DNA of 64,000 bases from Spongiactinospora sp. TRM90649 (lineage in GTDB: Bacteria > Actinomycetota > Actinomycetes > Streptosporangiales > Streptosporangiaceae), in NCBI RefSeq assembly GCF_029382225.1, contig NZ_JARLTC010000041.1:1-64000 (forward strand), written 5' to 3'. Made by a program: the position numbers and the translations under genes. The notes below the pieces were generated by a model that saw nothing but the letters and a program-made list of their open reading frames with translations, ran no database searches and was not told where the DNA came from. Of the stretch, positions 50,005 through 58,678 are shown in pieces (positions within the stretch are counted from its first letter, which is position 1; each line of letters starts with the position of its first letter).

Positions 50005-52107
50005 TCAGCGGGTCCGTGCGAGGCAGGTGGCGGTGGCGGTGCGGCTCGGGTCGCTCTCGGAGGTGGCGTTTAGCGTGATCTTGCCGTTCCTGTCGCCTCC
50101 GGACCGCTTGGCGTCCACGTACACCTGGACGGTGCGGCCGGCCTCCGCCGTCGCCAGCTCGTTCGGCAGCGACACCGACCAGCCGCGCGACTCCGCCTTC
50201 GCCGACAGGCGGTAGACGTCGGAGTTCAGGTAGGAGGTGACGTCCTCGGGGTGCTGTCCCGGCTTGGCGCCGCCCTTGCCGCTGTTGCGCAGCGAGAAGG
50301 AGCACCTGGCCCAAGAGCCGCCGGTCGGAGCGCCGTTCGCGTGCTGGAGCTTGACCCCGCGCCGCTGCTGCCCGGCGCCGTCCAGCGACCGGATCGCCAC
50401 GGTGTAGGAGAGCACGCCCGCCTTGTCGCGCTGGACGTCGAGGACGTAGAAGTGCAGCCGGTTGGCCTGGTCCACGTACTCGTATTCGCTGCCCGAGCCG
50501 GTCCCGGCGTGGAACAGCGCGTCCGAGAGCTGCCGGTAGTCGCCGACGGTGATCGGGACCTGGGTGCCGTCCGGCAGCACGTAGTCGGTCATCCCGATGT
50601 CCTGCGGGTTGGCGTCGATCACCCACTCGAACGGCTTGAACGGCGTGACCTCCTTGTTCCTGGTCTTGGCCAGCAGCACGCCCGAGTCCGGGGTGAAGGA
50701 GTCCGCGCCCATCCGGTCCACGACCTCGACCGTGTAGTTGTCGTAGCCACCGGCGTCGCAGAACGGGTCGGTGTTCACGTCGCAGGCCGGGCTCTTGTCG
50801 CCGCTGTCGAAGGCGATGTTGATCCCGGACAGGCCCCTCTTGCCGGGCTGGACGACCCGCGCGGTGACCTTGGCCACCACGAGGCCGGAGTCGTCGAGGG
50901 CGTCACGCGACAGGCGCAGCACGTTCGCCTCGTCCACCATGCCGAGCTGGATCTTGTTGCGCAGCATGTGCTGGGCGCCCATCGAGCCGCCGCCCGTGGG
51001 CGGGATGGCCCAGCGGCTGTGCGGGCCGCCGGGGCCGTTGAAGCTGCCCCGGCTGAGCATCTCCCAGATGCCGGTGTAGGCGCGGCGGCGCGGCACCGAG
51101 TATGGGTTGTTGTAGTTGTCGCCGATGCCCAGGATGTGGCTCAGCTCGTGGGCGAAGACGCCCTGGCCGGAGCTCTCGGCCTGGGTGGAGGAGCCGCCTC
51201 CGGCGTTCGGCCACAGCGAGGAGGCCGACGCCCAGGAGGTCCATTCGACGTACCTGGTGGGCGCCCAGTTGGGCATGGTCTCGTCCGGCGGGCCGAAGTC
51301 GTCGGTGACCTGCTCCTTGGCCGGGAACTTCATCGAGCCGAACTCCTGCCAGGTGGCCGACTCGTCCTGCCCCGCGCTGAGGAAGAAGACGAAGTCGAAG
51401 CCCGCGGGCACCTCCTGGCCCACGTCCGCCACCCAGGCGGCGCGGCCGTCCGTGCGGATGTTGCGGTTGCAGGAGTCCCCGGGCGGGCAGGTGCTGGGGT
51501 TCTGGAACTCCATGCCGTACTCGTGGTCCTTGCCGGGCATCTGGTACGGCCCGAACTCGGTCAGGTCCACGCCGTAGCGCCCGCCGGAGTCCTCCATCCA
51601 GTACTCGTGGATGGTGTGCCCGCGGTTGACCTGGTTCGGGGTGTTGAGGAAGTCCTTGTAGAACTTCGCCACCTGGGCGCGGGGCACGTCGTGGGCCTCG
51701 GCGCTCGGGTTCTTGAACACCGTCGAGCCCTGCGGCTGGGTCACCACGAACGGCTGGTTGGGGTAGTCGAGCAGCACCAGTGCGCCCTTGAAGGTGCGCG
51801 TCGAGCCCTTGACCGACGGGTCGGCCCAGTTGGTGCCGGGCGGTTTCTTGTAGTCCGCCCACGTCATGTTGTCGGGGTTCTTCCAGTTCTGCGGGTCGAT
51901 GGGGGCGGGTGCCCCCGCCTCGCGGCGCAGCGCCGCGACCTGGCCGTCGCTCTGCCACGGCTGCTGCTGCGGCCAGTGGTCGTAGCGCCAGGGATGTTCG
52001 GGCGGGGCCGGCGGCTCGGCGGCGGCGGGGACGCCTGCCCCGGTCACCGCCAGGGGCGCGAGCACGACCGTCGCGATCAGCAGCTTGAGGAACTTCCGGC
52101 CGGTCAC
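50005..52107 (-). CDS. Secreted M6-family metalloprotease (immune inhibitor A-like)
   Basis: 700 residues. It has a signal peptide (FLKLLIATVVLAPLAVTGAGVPAAAEP). The zinc site is HELSHILGIGD, fitting HExxHxxGxxD of M6 peptidases, near residue 350. The prodomain and catalytic domain (FKGALVLLDYPNQPF, FFLSAGQDESATWQEFGSM) are followed by a beta-rich C-terminal domain (GRTVQVYVDAKRSGG, ITLNATSES) that may act in substrate binding. GTG at 52107 follows GGAGGG by eight bases. It is an extracellular protein-degrading enzyme. No adjacent inhibitor or export gene is seen. Confidence 0.9.
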   Translation of the reverse strand: MTGRKFLKLLIATVVLAPLAVTGAGVPAAAEPPAPPEHPWRYDHWPQQQPWQSDGQVAALRREAGAPAPIDPQNWKNPDNMTWADYKKPPGTNWADPSVKGSTRTFKGALVLLDYPNQPFVVTQPQGSTVFKNPSAEAHDVPRAQVAKFYKDFLNTPNQVNRGHTIHEYWMEDSGGRYGVDLTEFGPYQMPGKDHEYGMEFQNPSTCPPGDSCNRNIRTDGRAAWVADVGQEVPAGFDFVFFLSAGQDESATWQEFGSMKFPAKEQVTDDFGPPDETMPNWAPTRYVEWTSWASASSLWPNAGGGSSTQAESSGQGVFAHELSHILGIGDNYNNPYSVPRRRAYTGIWEMLSRGSFNGPGGPHSRWAIPPTGGGSMGAQHMLRNKIQLGMVDEANVLRLSRDALDDSGLVVAKVTARVVQPGKRGLSGINIAFDSGDKSPACDVNTDPFCDAGGYDNYTVEVVDRMGADSFTPDSGVLLAKTRNKEVTPFKPFEWVIDANPQDIGMTDYVLPDGTQVPITVGDYRQLSDALFHAGTGSGSEYEYVDQANRLHFYVLDVQRDKAGVLSYTVAIRSLDGAGQQRRGVKLQHANGAPTGGSWARCSFSLRNSGKGGAKPGQHPEDVTSYLNSDVYRLSAKAESRGWSVSLPNELATAEAGRTVQVYVDAKRSGGDRNGKITLNATSESDPSRTATATCLARTR

Positions 52108-52270
52108 AGCATCATCCCTCCGCCGTACGGCACGCGGCAATGAGCGGGTACCACGACACGCTCAGCGAAGGACGCTACAGACGGTCTTGACGGAGATCAT
52201 CGAACAGTTGTAGGGAAGGTTCGCAGCCATATTTCCGGCGAATGTCGAAAAGGGCTGATCGGAGGTGTTC

Positions 52271-53449
52271 ATGGCCGGTGATCTCCAGTCCCTCGTGGAC
52301 GATCTCGCCTCCCGGTTACGCCGCCCGCTGCTGCTGGAGGACCGGCTCCAGCGGGTGGTCGCCTACACCGAGCAGGACGGTCCGATCGACGACATCCGCC
52401 GCGACTCGATCCTGCGCAGGCACACCACGCCCGAGGTGCGCGAGTGGCTGCGCGGCGCGGGCATCCACGACGCCCCCGGCCCGCTGCGCACCCCCGGCGC
52501 CGAGGCCCTCGGCCTGCTGCCCCGGGTGTGCCTGCCGGCCAGGCACGGCGGACGGCTGCTCGGCTTCCTGTGGTTCATCGACACCGAGCCGCGCATGACC
52601 GACACCGAGGTGGAGATCGCCGCCGCGGCGGCGCCGGGCGTCGCGCTGGCGCTGTTCCGGGAGAGCATCGCCAGCGGGCTGGCGTCCCGGCGGGAGCTGG
52701 AGGCGGTGACCGAGCTGCTGATCGGCTCGGCCGGAGGCGCGGCCAGGACGCTGATCGAGGCGGGCGCCTTCCCGCAGGGCGGGCCGGTCACCGCGATGGT
52801 GGCCCGGCCCGCGTCGGGCCGGGAATCCGACGACGCGACGCGGCTGGCGCTGGAGCAGGGGCTGCTGGCCGTACGGCGCAAGGCGGGCTCGCGCGGGCTG
52901 CTCCACCTGGTCCGCTACGACCACGGGGTTCTGCTCGCCGCGGCGGGCAGCGCGGTCCGGCCGGAGGACGTGCACGCGGTGATGGGCCCGCCGGTGGTCG
53001 TCGGGGTCGGACGGCCGCGCCCCGAGCTGCGCCAGGCCGCCGCCTCCTATCTGGAGGCGGCACAGGCCGCCGAGACCGCCGTGCGGATCGCCGGTCTGGG
53101 CCGCACGGTGGAGTGGGCGGACCTCGGCGTCTACCGGCTGCTCACCCAGTTCCCCCGGGGCACCTTCGGGCTGCACCCCGGCCTGGAGCCGCTGCTGGCC
53201 GACGCCGCCCACCTGCCGCTGCTGGAGACCCTGGAGACGTACCTGGACCTCGCGGGCAGCGCGGTCGCCACCTCGCGGACCCTGCGGCTGCACCGGACCT
53301 CGCTGTACTACCGGCTGCAGCGCGTCGAGGAGCTGGCGGGGACCGACCTGAAGGACGGGGCGGAACGGCTGACCCTGCACCTGAGCCTGAAGCTCGCCCG
53401 GCTGTCGGGCCGCTACCGGCCGAGGACGCCGGAGGCTAGAGAACCCTGA
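52271..53449 (+). CDS. PucR/CdaR-family transcriptional regulator
   Basis: 392 residues. The N-terminal part is a GAF-like sensor (LQSLVDDLASRLRRPLLLEDRLQRVVAYTEQDG). The middle is a degenerate GGDEF-like CdaR domain. The C-terminus ends in the PucR helix-turn-helix LETYLDLAGSAVATSRTLRLHRTSLYYRLQRVEELAG, typical of the family. GGAGG with five-base spacing supports ATG 52271. The M6 protease is divergent to its left, so the shared 163-base gap could hold its binding site. TTGACG within the gap (about 52190) resembles a -35. The effector is unknown. Confidence 0.9.
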   Translation: MAGDLQSLVDDLASRLRRPLLLEDRLQRVVAYTEQDGPIDDIRRDSILRRHTTPEVREWLRGAGIHDAPGPLRTPGAEALGLLPRVCLPARHGGRLLGFLWFIDTEPRMTDTEVEIAAAAAPGVALALFRESIASGLASRRELEAVTELLIGSAGGAARTLIEAGAFPQGGPVTAMVARPASGRESDDATRLALEQGLLAVRRKAGSRGLLHLVRYDHGVLLAAAGSAVRPEDVHAVMGPPVVVGVGRPRPELRQAAASYLEAAQAAETAVRIAGLGRTVEWADLGVYRLLTQFPRGTFGLHPGLEPLLADAAHLPLLETLETYLDLAGSAVATSRTLRLHRTSLYYRLQRVEELAGTDLKDGAERLTLHLSLKLARLSGRYRPRTPEAREP

Positions 53450-55229
53450 TCGCCAGCACGCAGATGTCGTCCTCGGTGCGCTCGTCGCGCAGCAGCTCGG
53501 TCAGCAGGTGGTCGAGCACCCGCTCGGGGTCCTCCCCAGGACCGGCGGAACGCGCCGCCGCGAGCAGCGCCTCGATCCCCTCCTCGATGTCCCGGCCGCG
53601 CCGCTCGACGATCCCGTCGGTGTAGAGGATGACCAGATCGCCGGACTGCAGGACGGTGCTCTCCAGCTCGTACTCGGCCGACCGCTCGGCCCCCAGCAGG
53701 GGACCGGGCCTGACCGGGAGCAGGACGGCCGTGCCCTCCCTGACCAGCACCGGCGCGGGATGGCCCGCGCACGCCCAGGCCAGCACGTGGGTGGCCGGGG
53801 CGAAGTGACCGACGATCGCGGTGCCGGTGGCGGTGATGCCCGCGGTGCTGTGGTAGATCAGCTCGTTGAGCCAGGTGGTGAGCCGGTCGGCGGAGGCTCC
53901 GGTGTAGGCCAGCCCGGCCAGGCCGCTGCGCATCTGGGCCATCAGGCTCGCCGCGGTCAGCCCGTGGCCCATGGCGTCGCCGATGGCGAGCAGCACGTGC
54001 CCGTCGGGCATCTCGCGGGCCTTGTACCAGTCACCGCCGAGCCGGTCCACCTCCTCGCCCGGGTAGTAGCGCAGGCCGACGGTCAGCCCCGGGAGGTCGA
54101 TCGTGCCGCGCCGGATCGGCAGGATGCTGTCCTGCAGCCGGACGGCCACCCGGCGCTCCTCCTCGGCTCGCCGCCGCGCCCGGACGACGCCGGAGTGCGC
54201 GGCGGCGAGGGCGCGCTCACGGCGGCGGCTCGCCGTCACGTCCAAGGCCAGCACCCTGATCGCGATCAGCAGGCCCTCGCTGTCCAGCACCGGCTCGCTG
54301 ACCATCCGCACGTGCCTGATGCCGTGCCGGTGCATCACCCGGAACTCGGTCTCGGCGGCCTCGCGGTACTCCAGCAAAGTGCGCAGGCCCTCGTCCACCA
54401 CGCCCCGGTCCTCCGGCACGACCTGGCCGGGGAACTCCTCGATGGGCAGCGGCCCCTCGGGGTCCTCGCGGCCGAAGATCTCGTACATCTGGCGGGTCCA
54501 GCGGATCCTGCCGGTCGCCAGGTTCCACTCGCCCCAGCCCAGCTCGGCGATGCGCTGCGCCCGTTCCCAGCCCGCGACCAGGCGTTCCTCGTCGTCGTGG
54601 GTGCGCCAAGAGACGAGCAGGCCGTCGCCCGCGGGGACGGCACGCGCCGTGATCGACGCCGGCCACAGTCGGTCCTCCATGATCTCGACGTACTCGAAGG
54701 GCCCCCGGTACATCGGCTCCCCGGTCTCCATCACCCGGATGAACGCGTCGTACAGTCCCGATCTGACCGAGCCGGGACTGCCCATGGTGAGCCGCCGCCC
54801 GAGCAGGCCGTGCGCGGACGACCCGGTCACGTCCACCGCGGCCGGGCTCACCGCGGCGTAGTGGAAGTCCACCACCCGGCCCGACCGGTCACGGATGGGC
54901 AGCAGGTAGCACGCGGACACGTGCACGACGTCGAGGGTGACCCACACCCAGTGGGGCACCTCGACCCTGGCCTCCTCGGGCACCGGCGGCTCGCCGCCGC
55001 GCATGGACAGGGCGACGTCCAGGACGTCCACGCCGCTCTCCCTGGACAGCCCGGTGAGGTATTCGAACGCCTCGCGCGGGCGGATCTCCATCCTGGCGGC
55101 CAGCTCGCAGGTGACCGCGTCGACCACGGCCTCGCGGCGCATGCCGGTGCGCAACCTCTCCAGTTGCTCGCCGATCAGCTCACCCGCGGAGTGGCTCCCC
55201 CCGAGCCCGTCGTACGGCCCTGCGCTCAT
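53436..55229 (-). CDS. PP2C/SpoIIE-type serine phosphatase with ANTAR-like and PAS domains
   Basis: 597 residues. About 15-85 (LERLRTGMRREAVVDAVTCELAARMEIRPREAFEYLTGLSRESG) resembles an ANTAR RNA-binding domain. Two PAS-like regions follow (LLPIRDRSGRVVDFHYAAVSPAA and IAELGWGEWNLATGRIRWTRQMYEIFG). From about 380 comes a SpoIIE phosphatase with the metal-binding GGDWYKA, GDAMGHG and DDICVLAI motifs. Such proteins act in partner-switching control of sigma factors, dephosphorylating anti-anti-sigma factors. AGGAGG lies immediately before ATG 55229. It overlaps PucR at the 3' end by 14 bases. Confidence 0.87.
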   Translation of the reverse strand: MSAGPYDGLGGSHSAGELIGEQLERLRTGMRREAVVDAVTCELAARMEIRPREAFEYLTGLSRESGVDVLDVALSMRGGEPPVPEEARVEVPHWVWVTLDVVHVSACYLLPIRDRSGRVVDFHYAAVSPAAVDVTGSSAHGLLGRRLTMGSPGSVRSGLYDAFIRVMETGEPMYRGPFEYVEIMEDRLWPASITARAVPAGDGLLVSWRTHDDEERLVAGWERAQRIAELGWGEWNLATGRIRWTRQMYEIFGREDPEGPLPIEEFPGQVVPEDRGVVDEGLRTLLEYREAAETEFRVMHRHGIRHVRMVSEPVLDSEGLLIAIRVLALDVTASRRRERALAAAHSGVVRARRRAEEERRVAVRLQDSILPIRRGTIDLPGLTVGLRYYPGEEVDRLGGDWYKAREMPDGHVLLAIGDAMGHGLTAASLMAQMRSGLAGLAYTGASADRLTTWLNELIYHSTAGITATGTAIVGHFAPATHVLAWACAGHPAPVLVREGTAVLLPVRPGPLLGAERSAEYELESTVLQSGDLVILYTDGIVERRGRDIEEGIEALLAAARSAGPGEDPERVLDHLLTELLRDERTEDDICVLAIRVL

Positions 55230-55303
55230 CCTCCTCCTGTTCCCCGCCCGCGGTATGCGACCTTCCGGCGGGGAGCCAAGTTTCGGCCGGGGCCCGCCCG
55301 CGA

Positions 55304-55981
55304 TCAGTTCTCCCGGGGCCGGTACGCCTCGATGAGCAGCGCCTCGGCGTCGTCCAGGTAGGACTCCAGCGCGCGGGCGGCCCGGTCGGTCTCGCCCGCC
55401 GCCAGCAGGGCGACCAGCTCCTGGTTGCGCGGCACGAAGGGGCCGTGGAAGGAGCGGGGGTCGATCATCACGTGGAAGACCAGGCGCAGCTCGGCCAGGA
55501 GCTGGCGCATCACGTCGTCGAGCCGCTGGCTGTCGTTCATCCTGGCCAGGGCCTGGTGGAAGCGGATGTTGGCGGTGCCGACGTCGCGCCAGCGCTTCTC
55601 CTCGGCGGCCTGCTCGCCCTCCCGCAGCGCCTCGCGCATCGCGGCGATGCCCTCGGGGGTGGCCCGGCGCACGGCCGCGCCCTCGATCACCCGCCGCACC
55701 CGGTAGACGTCGGAGACGTCGCCGGCCGACAGGACGCGGACGAACACCCCCCGGTTCAGCTTGTGTTCGAGCAGCCTCTCGTGCGACAGCAGCCGGAACG
55801 CCTCCCTGAGGGTGTTGCGCGAGACGCCGAGCGCCCGCCCGATCGCCTCCTCCGACAGCCGCTCCCCCGGCGCGAAGAATCCCTCGGCGATCCGCTCGCG
55901 CAGGATGTCGGCCACCTTCTCCGCGGTACTGCTCCGGCCCAGACGTTCCCGATCGTGCTCCAGCGCCGTGACGTGCTCCAT
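55304..55981 (-). CDS. GntR-family (FCD/FadR subfamily) transcriptional regulator
   Basis: 225 residues. The winged helix is ADILRERIAEGFFAPGERLSEEAIGRALGVSRNTLREAFRLLSHERLLEH. The FCD ligand domain (VYRVRRVIEGAAVRRA, FHQALARMNDSQRL, VFHVMIDPRSFHGPF) contains His residues that usually bind a metal and an organic acid. It is divergent from an MHS-type MFS transporter with a perfect operator between them. It therefore most likely represses that transporter until its substrate is present. Confidence 0.92.
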   Translation of the reverse strand: MEHVTALEHDRERLGRSSTAEKVADILRERIAEGFFAPGERLSEEAIGRALGVSRNTLREAFRLLSHERLLEHKLNRGVFVRVLSAGDVSDVYRVRRVIEGAAVRRATPEGIAAMREALREGEQAAEEKRWRDVGTANIRFHQALARMNDSQRLDDVMRQLLAELRLVFHVMIDPRSFHGPFVPRNQELVALLAAGETDRAARALESYLDDAEALLIEAYRPREN

Positions 55982-56014
55982 GCTGCCAAGAAATCATCCA
56001 ACAAACCTCTTGTC

Positions 56015-56031
56015 GAATTGTTGAACAATTC
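56015..56031. promoter_or_regulatory. GntR operator between regulator and transporter genes
   Basis: GAATTGTTGAACAATTC is a 17-base palindrome (8-bp perfect arms, central G). It fits the TTGTnnACAA pattern of FCD/FadR-type sites. It lies 34 bases before the GntR start and 39 before the transporter start, in the most AT-rich stretch of the region. Confidence 0.75.
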
Positions 56032-56069
56032 ATATGTTGAAAAAAATCCCCCCGACAGGAGCGGACGCG

Positions 56070-57380
56070 ATGACAGGCTCCCGGCCCCACGCACGGCGGG
56101 TGATCACCGCCAGCCTGATCGGCACCTCACTGGAGTGGTACGACTTCTTCCTCTACGGAACCGCCGCCACCCTGGTGTTCAACAAGCTCTTCTTCCCGAC
56201 CTTCGAACCCCTCACCGCCACCTTCCTCGCCTTCACCACCTACGCGGTGGGGTTCGTCGCCCGGCCCGTCGGCGGCGTCGTGTTCGGCCACTTCGGCGAC
56301 CGGGTGGGCCGGAAGAACATCCTGGTCATCACGCTGCTCATCATGGGCGTGGCGACGGTCCTGATCGGGCTGCTGCCCGGCTACGCCACGATCGGCGTGG
56401 CCGCCCCGCTGCTCCTGGTCGCGCTGCGCTTCCTGCAGGGCCTCGGGCTCGGCGGCGAGTGGGGCGGCGCGGTGCTGATGTCCATCGAGCACGGCGACCC
56501 GCGCAGGCGCGGCCTCAACGCGAGCTGGCCTCAGGTCGGCGTGCCCGCGGGCAACCTGCTGGCCGCCGCCGTGCTCGGCCTGATGGCGGCGACGCTGCCG
56601 GAGGACGCCTTCCTCTCCTGGGGATGGCGCGTGCCGTTCCTGATCTCCGGCGTGCTGGTGCTGGTCGGCCTGTGGATCCGGCTCAGGATCGCGGAGTCGC
56701 CGCTGTTCGCCGAGGTGGAGCAGGCGGGCAGGAAGGCCCGGATGCCGGTGTTCGACGTGTTCCGCGCCCACCGCCGGGCGCTGCTCACCGCCATCGGCGC
56801 GCGCATCGGGGTGGACGTCGCCTTCTACACCTTCGCCCTGTTCATCGTGCAGTACGTGGCCAACACCCTCGACCTGCCCCGCACCGTCGGGCTGAACGCG
56901 GTGCTCGCGGGTTCGGCGCTGCAGCTCGTGCTCATCCCGCTCTTCGGCGCCCTGTCCGACCGGTACGGCAGGCGCCCCGTCTACGCCGCGGGCGCCCTCG
57001 CCGCCGCCGTGTGGATCTTCGCCTTCTTCCCGCTGCTGGACACCCGCTCCACCGCGCTGATCACCATGGCCGCGATCGTCGGCCTCGCGGCGCACGCCGC
57101 GATGTACGGCCCGCAGGCCGCCTTCATCGCCGAGCTGTTCAGCACCCGCCTGCGCTACAGCGGCGCCTCGATGGGCTACCAGATCGCCGGGGTGCTCGGC
57201 GGGGCGCTCGCGCCCATCATCTCGCTGGCCCTGCTGGAGGCGACCGGCACCACGGTCGCGATCTCCCTGTACGTGCTGGCCATGCTGGCCCTCACCGTGG
57301 CCGGGCTGGTCGTCGCCCCCGAGACCCGTGACCTCGACCTGGCCGCCGATCCCGGCGACCGCACGCCTCTTCCCGGCTGA
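56070..57380 (+). CDS. MFS transporter, metabolite:H+ symporter (MHS) family
   Basis: 436 residues with twelve transmembrane helices. SLIGTSLEWYDFFLYGTAATLVFNKLFFP is the signature first helix of MHS transporters (shikimate, proline/betaine, alpha-ketoglutarate, citrate type), and FGHFGDRVGRKNILV is the MFS loop 2-3 motif. LFGALSDRYGRRPVYAAG is its C-half copy. It should take up a small organic acid or osmolyte with protons. ATG at 56070 has AGGAG nine bases upstream; an ATG at 56034 directly follows the operator and is unlikely. Confidence 0.92.
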   Translation: MTGSRPHARRVITASLIGTSLEWYDFFLYGTAATLVFNKLFFPTFEPLTATFLAFTTYAVGFVARPVGGVVFGHFGDRVGRKNILVITLLIMGVATVLIGLLPGYATIGVAAPLLLVALRFLQGLGLGGEWGGAVLMSIEHGDPRRRGLNASWPQVGVPAGNLLAAAVLGLMAATLPEDAFLSWGWRVPFLISGVLVLVGLWIRLRIAESPLFAEVEQAGRKARMPVFDVFRAHRRALLTAIGARIGVDVAFYTFALFIVQYVANTLDLPRTVGLNAVLAGSALQLVLIPLFGALSDRYGRRPVYAAGALAAAVWIFAFFPLLDTRSTALITMAAIVGLAAHAAMYGPQAAFIAELFSTRLRYSGASMGYQIAGVLGGALAPIISLALLEATGTTVAISLYVLAMLALTVAGLVVAPETRDLDLAADPGDRTPLPG

Positions 57381-57403
57381 CCGGCGGCCCGCCGCGCCCG
57401 GCT

Positions 57404-57434
57404 CGGCGCGCGGTCCACGGGGGCCCGCGCGCCG
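57404..57434. terminator. 10-bp hairpin, bidirectional terminator between MFS and membrane-protein genes
   Basis: CGGCGCGCGG (57404-57413) and its exact reverse complement (57425-57434) flank an 11-base loop, entirely inside the 59-base convergent gap. Confidence 0.65.
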
Positions 57435-57439
57435 CGGGC

Positions 57440-57844
57440 TCAGCGCCGGGCGGCGGGCCGGAAAGCGGCCACCGGCACCGCCACCGCGAGCCCGAAGGTG
57501 AGCAGGCCGAGCGGCACATGGGTGGTCACGTTGCCCATCCCCCCGACCGCCGACTGCGCGAAGCCCAGCAGCAGCAGGATCAGGCTGACCGCGGCGGGCC
57601 AGCCGGGCCCCCGTCCCGCCCGCCAGTAGACGACCGCCAGCACGAGCTGGATCAGTCCGAACAGGTGGACCGCGAACGCGCCCATCCCGTGCACGCCACG
57701 GGTGTCGGCGCCGCCGATCAACTGGCCCGCCGTCACCGCCTGCACCAGGATGGCGGCCACCTGGAGGGCGGCCGCGACCCGCAGGGAGGTCAGCACCGCC
57801 CCGCCGCCTCCCGCCGTCCGCGTGGAACCGGCCGTTGCCGTCAT
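57440..57844 (-). CDS. Small four-helix membrane protein
   Basis: 134 residues with four hydrophobic helices (VAAALQVAAILVQAVTAGQLIG, MGAFAVHLFGLIQLVLAVVYW, AAVSLILLLLGFAQSAVG, GLLTFGLAVAVPVAAF). It resembles DoxX- or DUF-type small integral membrane proteins, but no exact family is assigned. ATG at 57844 follows GGAAGGGG with good spacing; the open frame extends upstream without a better start. Confidence 0.7.
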   Translation of the reverse strand: MTATAGSTRTAGGGGAVLTSLRVAAALQVAAILVQAVTAGQLIGGADTRGVHGMGAFAVHLFGLIQLVLAVVYWRAGRGPGWPAAVSLILLLLGFAQSAVGGMGNVTTHVPLGLLTFGLAVAVPVAAFRPAARR

Positions 57845-57937
57845 GAGACGCCCCTTCCCGATGCTGCCTTCGCTGTCACGCATGCCAGCATCGCGGACGG
57901 TCACCCGGCGCACATCTGCCCTGGGGCGTCGGCCCGG

Positions 57938-58612
57938 CTACACCCTGGGTCGTACGCGGCCGTCGGCGAGTACGGTGATGAGATCGTCGAGGCCGTCGAT
58001 CACCACGTCGGCCTCGGCGGCATCGGGCAGGTCGCCGTGCAGGAAGCCCCACGGCCCGCGGCGCAGCAGCGCCGTCCGCATCCCGGCGCGCCGGGCGGGC
58101 AGCACGTCGTTGTCGAGGCGGTCGCCGACGTAGAGGATCTCCTCGGGCTCCCGCCCGGCCACCGAGACCACCTTGGCGAAGAACGCCGGGTCGGGCTTCT
58201 CCACGCCCCACTCGGCCGAGGTGTGGATCGCGTCCACCGGCAGGTTCATCGCGGCCAGCGCGTCACCGGCCTGCGGCGGCTGGTTCCCCGCCAGCACCAC
58301 CTGGTATCCGGCCTCGCGCAGCGCCCCGAGCGCGCGCCGCGCGTCGGGGTAGAGGTCGGCGGCGTCGAAGTTCTCCCGCATTCCCGAGGGGTCGTCACGC
58401 CGCCAGGCGGCGAACTCCGCCTCCAGGTCGAAGTCCGGGCGCACCAGGCGCAGGGCGTCCATCTGCGAGCGCCCGAGGGCGGCCATGCCCCCGATCAGCC
58501 CCATCAGGGTGAGCCTTGGCACCCCCAGCCGGTCGGCCCACCGCGACCACACCCGAGTCTCGTCGATCAACGTCTCGCCGACATCGAACACCAACGCCCG
58601 AATCACCGTCAT
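57938..58612 (-). CDS. HAD-superfamily hydrolase
   Basis: 224 residues. Motif I is FDVGETLID, where the first Asp is the nucleophile and the usual second Asp (DxD) is replaced by Gly-Glu (DVGET), as in several phosphatase-like HADs. Motif III has the Lys of GVEKPDPAFF, and motif IV is YVGDRLDNDV. The helical cap lies between about 15 and 85. It is probably a small phosphatase or dehalogenase-like enzyme; the substrate is unknown. It is separated from HrpA by 66 bases on the same strand. Confidence 0.88.
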   Translation of the reverse strand: MTVIRALVFDVGETLIDETRVWSRWADRLGVPRLTLMGLIGGMAALGRSQMDALRLVRPDFDLEAEFAAWRRDDPSGMRENFDAADLYPDARRALGALREAGYQVVLAGNQPPQAGDALAAMNLPVDAIHTSAEWGVEKPDPAFFAKVVSVAGREPEEILYVGDRLDNDVLPARRAGMRTALLRRGPWGFLHGDLPDAAEADVVIDGLDDLITVLADGRVRPRV

Positions 58613-58678
58613 TCGAACACCCTAACGGCCGCGTACGACAGCCTCACCGGCGATACCCGGCGAATCTCCCCGGCCACT

